A stretch of 64,000 nucleotides of DNA from Jiangella anatolica (GTDB lineage Bacteria; Actinomycetota; Actinomycetes; Jiangellales; Jiangellaceae), in contig NZ_POTW01000018.1 in the NCBI RefSeq assembly GCF_003236295.1, positions 24,686-88,685 of the forward strand. Direction: 5' to 3'. Positions within the stretch are counted from its first letter, which is position 1; the number at the start of each line of letters is the position of its first letter. The notes under the pieces were generated by a model that was given only the letters and a program-made list of their open reading frames with translations, had not been told where the DNA came from and searched no databases. The position numbers were made by a program, and so were the translations under genes. Shown piece by piece: positions 59,609-64,000 of this stretch.

Positions 59609-59734
59609 GGTCTCAAGGTCACCAAGACCCCACCACCCCAGCACCAAAGGGGCCAGGCTAAACAGAGATCACCCGCTAAGAGCCACTAGGGCGATGACCA
59701 CTCGGGCCGACAGGCTGAACCCCGAGGACGAGGT

Positions 59735-59759
59735 ACACACGGACGTTCCATCCGTGTGT
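59735..59759 (+). repeat. Leader hairpin ACACACGGA/TCCGTGTGT
   Basis: Perfect nine-base arms with a seven-base loop, in the leader of the early transcript; a second small hairpin ACTGAGC-GAA-GCTCAGT (59770-59786) follows. May be regulatory. Confidence 0.45.
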
Positions 59760-59853
59760 GTCCTCCATCACTGAGCGAAGCTCAGTAGATGAAGAGCCGG
59801 CTGACGATACGCGGGAGCCAACCGCAACACCTTCGACCACACCCTTTGATGAC

Positions 59854-59882
59854 GCCACGAGCACTCAGGCTCGTGGCCTTTT
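59854..59882 (+). terminator. Terminator-like hairpin before first small gene
   Basis: Perfect arms GCCACGAGC / GCTCGTGGC, loop ACTCAG, then CTTTT, a classical intrinsic terminator ending only 13 bases before the next ATG. Confidence 0.7.
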
Positions 59883-59895
59883 CATTGGAGTGACC

Positions 59896-60021
59896 ATGAA
59901 CAAGCGCGACGCACTGATGAACGAGGCCGACCGCCTGGCCGACCGTGGCGACTTCATCCGGGCCGCCAGGCTCTACCGCGAGGCCGACCAGCTCTGGCTG
60001 AACTCGGGCACCTCGCACTGA
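59896..60021 (+). CDS. Small phage protein, single TPR-like helix pair
   Basis: 41 residues: MNKRDALMNEADRLADRGDF, then IRAARLYREADQLW. The sequence looks like one tetratricopeptide hairpin. ATG has a GGAGTGA site and lies directly after an intrinsic terminator. Function unknown. Confidence 0.65.
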   Translation: MNKRDALMNEADRLADRGDFIRAARLYREADQLWLNSGTSH

Positions 60022-60040
60022 CAATGCATGGATCTCCGAA

Positions 60041-60070
60041 GTGCCCCCTGGCCGTGTTGCCAGGGGGCAC
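60041..60070 (+). terminator. Terminator-like hairpin after the 41-residue gene
   Basis: Perfect 12-base arms GTGCCCCCTGGC / GCCAGGGGGCAC with a six-base loop; weak T-tract (TGTTC). Confidence 0.6.
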
Positions 60071-60097
60071 TGTTCACAACCACTAGCCATTGAAAGA

Positions 60098-60129
60098 GCC
60101 GCGTGCATCCGGCACGTGGCTTTCTCTTT
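60098..60129 (+). terminator. Terminator-like hairpin before the 72-residue gene
   Basis: Arms GCCGCGTGC / GCACGTGGC (one G-T pair) followed by TTTCTCTTT, ending 14 bases before the ATG at 60144. Confidence 0.65.
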
Positions 60130-60143
60130 GGGGAGTGAGAGCA

Positions 60144-60362
60144 ATGACCAACGTCTACAGCGCTAGGGGCGGCGTGGTTCACAAGGCGACACAGAGCGGA
60201 CTCCCCGCCTGCGGCGCACTCAACCGTCCGGGCGTGCCGTACATCGAGACTGACCAGCCGGTGACATGCAGGCGGTGCCTCAAGGTTGACGAGACCCCGA
60301 CGCTCGCCAGCCCGATCGGCTTCGCCGTCATCGACCCAAGCCGGGGCGTGCGGATCCTCTAG
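60144..60362 (+). CDS. Small phage protein with possible zinc site
   Basis: 72 residues. GGVVHKATQSGLPACGALNR and PVTCRRCLKVDE supply Cys and His at zinc-like spacing; similar short proteins are common in actinophage early regions. ATG follows GGGGAGTGAGAGCA. Function unknown. Confidence 0.7.
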   Translation: MTNVYSARGGVVHKATQSGLPACGALNRPGVPYIETDQPVTCRRCLKVDETPTLASPIGFAVIDPSRGVRIL

Positions 60363-60372
60363 GCACTTGGTT

Positions 60373-60404
60373 GGCCCGCGTGTGAAACGCGGGCCTTCTT
60401 GGTT
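60373..60404 (+). terminator. Terminator-like hairpin before the 84-residue gene
   Basis: Perfect arms GGCCCGCGT / ACGCGGGCC with a five-base loop, then TTCTTGGTTT. Confidence 0.65.
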
Positions 60405-60433
60405 TCTAGAGCACGAGAGACAGGAGCAACGCA

Positions 60434-60688
60434 ATGACACGGCACTCGTGGGACATGAACGACGGCTACTGCCACACACACGGCAAGCACTGCTCGTTCG
60501 CCCCCACAACACCTCAAGAACACCGCGACCAGGACTACATGGATGGCTACGGCTACGGCATCGTGGGAACGAAGACCGAGCACCAGCTCAGCTCTCACAC
60601 CGTGGCCTTCATCCGTGGCTATCGGGACGCCGTGAAGGACCGAGAGGCCAGAGAGCTGGCCAAGCGTGAGGGTGGTGAGTCGGCGTGA
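60434..60688 (+). CDS. Hypothetical phage protein
   Basis: 84 residues. His-rich start (HSWDMNDGYCHTHGKHCSF) with a possible Cys/His metal site, then YMDGYGYGIVGTKTEHQLSS and a helical end. No family recognised. Its stop overlaps the next GTG. Confidence 0.65.
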   Translation: MTRHSWDMNDGYCHTHGKHCSFAPTTPQEHRDQDYMDGYGYGIVGTKTEHQLSSHTVAFIRGYRDAVKDREARELAKREGGESA

Positions 60689-60852
60689 GCGCTTATCAGA
60701 TGGGTGACCGCGTGCGTCACATCAGGACAGGCGAGACGGGGTGGGTGATCGCGAACGCTCCGTTGCTTCACCCCTGGGTGGAGGTGCGCTGGGACGGGTC
60801 TATGCGCGACCTAGTGGAGCCGGCCGCCGACCTGGAGCCGGAGGAAGCATGA
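60685..60852 (+). CDS. Small phage protein, SH3-like
   Basis: 55 residues: YQMGDRVRHIRTGETGWVIA and HPWVEVRWDGSMRDLVEP predict a small beta-barrel (KOW/SH3-like). Overlaps both neighbours (GTGA, ATGA). Function unknown. Confidence 0.65.
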   Translation: MSAYQMGDRVRHIRTGETGWVIANAPLLHPWVEVRWDGSMRDLVEPAADLEPEEA

Positions 60853-61007
60853 CCGAGCTACTGATCACCCTCCTCATGCTCATCCTCCCGCCGTGCCCGG
60901 AGGAAGACTCCACGTGGTGTCACTGGGATGCCAAGCAGCAGGGCAACGGGCAGGGATCGTCGTTCGTGACCCTCGCCGAAACAATCACCTTGGAGGTGAA
61001 CCAATGA
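60849..61007 (+). CDS. Small phage protein with hydrophobic N-terminus
   Basis: 52 residues. MTELLITLLMLILPPCPEED may be a membrane or signal segment; then WCHWDAKQQGNGQGSSFVTL. Similar short proteins (GNGQG motif) recur in actinophage genomes. Function unknown. Confidence 0.65.
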   Translation: MTELLITLLMLILPPCPEEDSTWCHWDAKQQGNGQGSSFVTLAETITLEVNQ

Positions 61008-61168
61008 GGCTCTATCGAGAGGGAGACCTCGTCCAGCATGACCGCTACGGCCCGCACGAGGTCGTCGCCAATCAGCGTGAAGGCGGCTTCGTGCGCGTCG
61101 CCTGCACTGACTGCGGCGGCAGCGCCGTGGGCGCGTCGGAGCTGACACTCATCAAGCCTGCCGACTGA
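61004..61168 (+). CDS. Small phage protein
   Basis: 54 residues: MRLYREGDLVQHDRYGPHEV, RVACTDCGGSAVGASELTLI. Beta-rich, with a lone CTDC pair; perhaps an SH3-like fold. ATGA overlap with the preceding gene. Confidence 0.65.
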   Translation: MRLYREGDLVQHDRYGPHEVVANQREGGFVRVACTDCGGSAVGASELTLIKPAD

Positions 61169-61181
61169 CAGTTGTTTGGTG

Positions 61182-61201
61182 GCGCACGCTACGGCGTGCG
61201 C
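61182..61201 (+). repeat. Hairpin before the 71-residue gene
   Basis: Perfect eight-base arms GCGCACGC / GCGTGCGC with a TACG loop; no T-run. Confidence 0.45.
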
Positions 61202-61244
61202 TCGCCATGCATCATCAGTCCCAACGTTCTGAGAGGATCGAGCC

Positions 61245-61460
61245 GTGATCAAGATGCACAACGGGGCCACGGTCTGGGCTGCCAGTGTCGAGCGCTCCGA
61301 GAGTGGAGCACTGAGGGGAACCGTGCTGGCACAATCGACCGATGGTGAGTGGGTTACGTGGGAGGTCGTCTCAGATGAGACCGGGTTCTGGGCTTCTGCC
61401 GGTCGCTACTTCGATGACGACGCCGCTGAAGCACGGGAGGATTACCTCTCTCGCCGTTGA
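61245..61460 (+). CDS. Hypothetical phage protein
   Basis: 71 residues, GTG start. VWAASVERSESGALRGTVLA, EWVTWEVVSDETGFWASAGR; beta-rich then acidic helix. The leader has TGAGAGGATC 5 bases before the GTG, a string repeated before the next gene. Confidence 0.65.
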   Translation: MIKMHNGATVWAASVERSESGALRGTVLAQSTDGEWVTWEVVSDETGFWASAGRYFDDDAAEAREDYLSRR

Positions 61461-61498
61461 GCCGATCATCAACCCACACCCCTTGAGAGGATCAGACC

Positions 61499-61675
61499 AT
61501 GGGCAAGCTCGTCATCGAGATCAACACCGACAACGCCGCATTCGAGGAGAACCCAACGGAGATCACGGACATCCTCAAGACCATCGGCAACTGGATCGAC
61601 GGCTTCGGCGAGACCGAGGGTATCGCTCGCGACAGCAATGGCAACACCGTGGGCTTCTACAAGCTAGAGCCCTGA
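61499..61675 (+). CDS. Hypothetical phage protein
   Basis: 58 residues: MGKLVIEINTDNAAFEENPT, then EITDILKTIGNWIDGFGETE and GNTVGFYKLEP. A recurring actinophage type with a ferredoxin-like prediction. The leader carries TGAGAGGATC. Confidence 0.65.
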   Translation: MGKLVIEINTDNAAFEENPTEITDILKTIGNWIDGFGETEGIARDSNGNTVGFYKLEP

Positions 61676-61683
61676 ACCACCAG

Positions 61684-62064
61684 CCCTAGCCGTGCTGCGC
61701 ACCGTAGGTGCGTGGCCACGTGTGCGGAGCGTCAGCTCCGTGCGCAGGTAGCGGTAGCCGCGTCACAGCGGCACTAGGGCACCTACAGCGCAGAGCGTCC
61801 GCTCTGCGCTTAGCCCGACACGGAGCTTCGCTCCGTCTCAAGCAGGCAGGACGCGTACGCGCCAAGGTGCGGAGTCAGGTGCAAGTAGCCATCGTGGCGA
61901 AAGCCTTGTCAGCCATTCAGTTGGAGTCCCCCTCGGGCCACTACGCGTCCTGCCGTCTTGCCCCACGCTCCCCAGGCCGCACCCGAGCCCCCCTCGGGTG
62001 CCCAAGTTCAGGGGACTGGCTTACCCCTGGCCAAGCGGAGTACATCTCCCCTGGGGAGCGTGGG
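61684..62064 (+). ncRNA. Candidate large structured RNA
   Basis: Non-coding stretch with an unusual density of perfect pairings. Listed 5' to 3': CCCTAG/CTAGGG enclosing the first part; GTAGGTGC (61704-61711) with GCACCTAC (61779-61786); GCGCACC-GTA-GGTGCGT; CGGAGC-GTCA-GCTCCG; AGCGCAGAGC-GTCC-GCTCTGCGCT (61787-61810); ACGGAGC-TTC-GCTCCGT (61820-61836); GGCAGGACGCGTA with TACGCGTCCTGCC (61845-61857, 61942-61954) enclosing GGC-GAAA-GCC; CCCACGCTCCCCAGG with its complement (61962-61976, 62050-62064) enclosing GCACCCGAG/CTCGGGTGC and CAGGGG/CCCCTG. A 143-codon frame here looks like chance. Confidence 0.6.
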
Positions 62065-62110
62065 CTCGATTTGTATACCACGGCCACAATCAACCAACAG
62101 GAGGAAAGCA

Positions 62111-62335
62111 ATGAGCACTTTCAGTGGAAAGCGCGGTAAGGGCGCTATGCGTGCGCACCGCGAGCGCAAGCGCAATGAGGCGCAAGAGCGCCAGGCAGGA
62201 TTCGACGCCGAGGTTCGGCGCTACGCCGTGGATCACGGCATCACGGATGAGGGCGAGGCGCGCGTTGCCCTGAATCAGGAGCGCGCCGAGAAGCACCGCC
62301 TTCGGGCGCGACTGACTGAGGTGTTCGCCGCCTGA
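62111..62335 (+). CDS. Small charged phage protein
   Basis: 74 residues, highly charged: MSTFSGKRGKGAMRAHRERK, then RNEAQERQAGFDAEVRRYAV, ending in a helix. ATG with an AGGAGG site, right after the structured non-coding stretch. Possibly nucleic-acid-binding. Function unknown. Confidence 0.7.
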   Translation: MSTFSGKRGKGAMRAHRERKRNEAQERQAGFDAEVRRYAVDHGITDEGEARVALNQERAEKHRLRARLTEVFAA

Positions 62336-62366
62336 ACCTAGACCAATCGTCGGATGGCATTGAGTT

Positions 62367-62394
62367 GGCCAGGACTTCGGTCCTGGCCTTCTTT
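62367..62394 (+). terminator. Intrinsic terminator with TTCG loop
   Basis: Perfect arms GGCCAGGAC / GTCCTGGCC, TTCG tetraloop, then TTCTTT; ends 29 bases before the next start codon. Confidence 0.8.
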
Positions 62395-62423
62395 GTGCAA
62401 TCTCGACAAAGAGAAGAGGAGTC

Positions 62424-62642
62424 GTGATCGACACAGAGGTAATCCTCATCAACCCAAAGATGCAGGCCGTAGCTCAGCGCCTGTCCGCTTGGTTCGAGAT
62501 CCCGCTGAACACCTACACGGACCAGCGGGAAGCGATGGACCACGCACACAGCATCGCCAGTCGCACCAAGCACCGCATGGAAGTGCGGATGAACCGCTCT
62601 GGCGAGTTCTACATACGCCTAGGGAAGGGGCCATTGACGTGA
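62424..62642 (+). CDS. Hypothetical phage protein
   Basis: 72 residues, GTG start with AAGAGGAG. MIDTEVILINPKMQAVAQRL, then HSIASRTKHRMEVRMNRSGE. Mixed alpha/beta. Its stop overlaps the next GTG. Confidence 0.65.
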   Translation: MIDTEVILINPKMQAVAQRLSAWFEIPLNTYTDQREAMDHAHSIASRTKHRMEVRMNRSGEFYIRLGKGPLT

Positions 62643-62776
62643 ACGAGGAACTCATCAACAAGGTTGCCGAGGTGCTGGCCGGGGCGTATGAGCCCAACGG
62701 GCGCGGCCCGGTTACGGACGACTATCACGCCGCCCGCGCCCTGGCTGCCGCCGGCCTACTCAAGGAGACACCATGA
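62639..62776 (+). CDS. Small phage protein
   Basis: 45 residues: MNEELINKVAEVLAGAYEPN and DYHAARALAAAGLLKETP, two helices. GTGA and ATGA overlaps with its neighbours support translation. Confidence 0.65.
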   Translation: MNEELINKVAEVLAGAYEPNGRGPVTDDYHAARALAAAGLLKETP

Positions 62777-63021
62777 ACATCAGACACGCATACAGCAAGG
62801 AAGACCCAAACCCCGACGAGCGCCTCCTGTGGGGCGCTCTCGTGGACGACGTAGACGCCCTGGCGTTGCTCCGGATCGGCTATTCGGCCGGCCAGGAAAA
62901 CCTTGAGGCCGAGATCGATGCTCGCGTAGAAGCGGCCGAGGTGGCGGGCTGCAACAACTGCTACAACGATGGCTTTGACGAAGGCTTCAACGCTGGCCTG
63001 AATCACGAGGACGCCGCATGA
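62773..63021 (+). CDS. Hypothetical phage protein
   Basis: 82 residues, acidic: RLLWGALVDDVDALALLRIG, AEVAGCNNCYNDGFDEGFNA. A CNNC pair could bind metal. Overlaps both neighbours by four bases. Confidence 0.65.
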   Translation: MNIRHAYSKEDPNPDERLLWGALVDDVDALALLRIGYSAGQENLEAEIDARVEAAEVAGCNNCYNDGFDEGFNAGLNHEDAA

Positions 63022-63350
63022 GCAAGCCGCTGATTCGCCAAGAGACCATTGACGAGATTCTGGCAGTGGAGGCTGAGCGCGATAATCGCCCGGAGCCTGG
63101 CTATGACAAGAGCCTGGAGGCGGCTGTCACAGAGATCGAGGCCATTGCCGAGTTCGATCGTGAGCAGGGTGGCTTTCCCTGGGAACTCAAGAACCAGGAG
63201 CCGAACATTCGGGCCGCCAACGAACACCTGCACAAGCGTATTGCGGAGCTTGAGGACCGCATCTATGGCCTGGAGCTGGCGAACAGACTCCTGGCCGCCC
63301 AACTGAACGAAGCCAAGAAGATCATCAAGGAGAATGGAGTAACAGCATGA
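63018..63350 (+). CDS. Hypothetical coiled-coil phage protein
   Basis: 110 residues. The C-terminal half is a heptad-rich coiled coil (NEHLHKRIAELEDRIYGLEL, LLAAQLNEAKKIIKEN). Function unknown; likely part of an oligomer. ATGA overlaps both sides. Confidence 0.65.
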   Translation: MSKPLIRQETIDEILAVEAERDNRPEPGYDKSLEAAVTEIEAIAEFDREQGGFPWELKNQEPNIRAANEHLHKRIAELEDRIYGLELANRLLAAQLNEAKKIIKENGVTA

Positions 63351-63874
63351 GCAGCAAACGAGACGCCTGGTCTATGTGGTGGGTAATGAACTACGAGCTG
63401 GCGCCGAACTACAGCAATCGCAACGGAGCTACGATCTCCGACCTCATCGACGCCCTCGGCAACTCCGATCTTCCGGCGCCAGATGGCCGACAGATCGCCG
63501 CCATCGTCTACGAGGACGAGCTGCCCGCCGTGAAGGTTGGTGAAGGTCGCAACCTGTCCGTCGACAACCCCGGCACCGGAGGTCACGGCTACTGGCTGGA
63601 CGACTCTGACCCGGACCTACTGCGCCGGATCGGTCGGAGCGGAATGCTCGCCTCCGAAGCCATCGCCCGCCACATCGAGGCCCGTGACACCGCCGCCAAG
63701 GAGCAGGAGCGCGCCGAGGAGGAGCGGGTGCGGCGACTGGCGGAGGAGCTGGTCACCGTCGCCCGCAACGAGGAGGGCATCGAGTCCGCGTGGGGCGCGA
63801 TGTCGCCTGCACGCCAGAACGGGTGGCTGGCCGTGGCCCGCCACGTGCTCGCGGGTGAGGAGGCCGGCCGATGA
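63347..63874 (+). CDS. Hypothetical phage protein
   Basis: 175 residues: MSSKRDAWSMWWVMNYELAP, a small beta region (LPAVKVGEGRNLSVDNPGTG), then a long charged helix (RDTAAKEQERAEEERVRRLA). No family recognised. Overlaps neighbours by four bases. Confidence 0.65.
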   Translation: MSSKRDAWSMWWVMNYELAPNYSNRNGATISDLIDALGNSDLPAPDGRQIAAIVYEDELPAVKVGEGRNLSVDNPGTGGHGYWLDDSDPDLLRRIGRSGMLASEAIARHIEARDTAAKEQERAEEERVRRLAEELVTVARNEEGIESAWGAMSPARQNGWLAVARHVLAGEEAGR

Positions 63875-64000
63875 CCGCGACACCGGAACAGCCTGGCGGA
63901 CCGTGCATCGGGTGCGGCGAGAACACCATCTCAACCTGGCGCGATGCCGACGGTGAGGACTGGTACCGACACCCGGCATGCCCCCAGCCCGACCCCACTC
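63871..64000 (+). CDS. Zinc-finger-like phage protein, partial at window end
   Basis: 43 residues visible. CIGCGENTIS and RHPACPQ give a CxxC plus H-x-x-C pattern, likely a zinc knuckle. The frame is open at the window edge. Confidence 0.6.
   Translation, partial: MTATPEQPGGPCIGCGENTISTWRDADGEDWYRHPACPQPDPT

Larger units (their letters stand above)
58561..59895. other. Long non-coding control region, candidate phage origin
   Basis: About 1.3 kb with no convincing gene on either strand, separating the leftward late genes from the rightward small genes. Contains DnaA-box-like sites, GCTCTA-type repeats, three strong inverted repeats and a promoter, listed separately. Lower GC than its surroundings in 58780-59000. 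Confidence 0.7.
31288..64000. mobile_element. Temperate podovirus-type prophage, left portion
   Basis: From the broken cyclase gene onward all genes are phage-like: a tyrosine integrase next to the junction, a late leftward block (terminase, portal, scaffold, N4-gp56-like capsid, virion and lysis genes) and a rightward run of tiny genes. There is no tape-measure or tail-tube gene. Codon use is less GC-biased than in the chromosome. The right end, attR, repressor and replication genes are not in the window. Confidence 0.9.

Noticed and set aside
61708..62139. 143-codon rightward frame over the structured region
   Set aside because: It has no ribosome site, ends by running over the true ATG at 62111, and its composition is driven by the hairpin repeats.
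1..64000. CRISPR arrays, insertion sequences, rRNA genes
   Set aside because: No regularly spaced direct repeats, transposase motifs or rRNA sequence were seen.

Overview
The window is high-GC actinobacterial DNA carrying the left part of an integrated phage. Its phylum is shown by the YraN-YifB-DprA and RpsP-KH-RimM-TrmD-RplS-LepB-RNase HII-DUF2469 gene sets, a dodecin, Ffh followed by an amidohydrolase, very high GC at third codon positions and frequent GTG starts. A Jiangella-like genus is possible, but I cannot fix it from sequence alone.

Chromosomal part (1-31287). 1-3519: yraN (partial), yifB, a doubtful small ORF, dprA and dodecin, all rightward. 3718-8289: a leftward ribosome/secretion housekeeping block from rpsP to DUF2469. 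8455-10488: MFS transporter, small basic protein and an ArsR-type regulator with a perfect dyad operator. 10688-13380: amidohydrolase and ffh. 13473-18068: acetyltransferase, alpha/beta hydrolase, aminoglycoside-type phosphotransferase, a two-gene ABC transporter and a small hypothetical. 18112-23464: a very large secreted subtilase with an Asp-box propeller, divergent from an HTH regulator. 23533-24165: an AlkB-like dioxygenase under a LexA-type box. 24199-30157: an AraC regulator, a methyltransferase, an ECF sigma factor and five paralogous RibD/DHFR-fold proteins. 30237-30971: a TPR-like protein. 31099-31293: a cyclase-family gene cut off after 64 codons, where the phage has integrated.

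Phage part (about 31288 to the window end). It opens with a GTTTGCAAAC-palindrome promoter, a zinc-binding-like protein and a tyrosine integrase. Two small proteins, a bidirectional terminator and an endonuclease VII-type HNH protein follow. A long leftward late block (33761-58560) then holds, in transcription order, terminase, portal, small proteins, a 1729-residue virion protein, internal virion proteins, a fused M23 peptidase/lytic transglycosylase, scaffold, an N4-gp56-like major capsid protein, neck and appendage proteins, and lysis genes. There is no tape measure, major tail tube or tail-assembly chaperone, so a short-tailed (podovirus-type) temperate phage is likely. A 1.3-kb non-coding zone (58561-59895) with DnaA-box-like sites, GCTCTA(A/G) repeats and strong hairpins separates it from a rightward set of very small genes (59896-64000). 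Several of those small genes sit directly behind terminator-like hairpins. A 380-base, exceptionally structured non-coding stretch lies at 61684-62064. No immunity repressor or replication genes are visible; they and attR should lie beyond the right edge.
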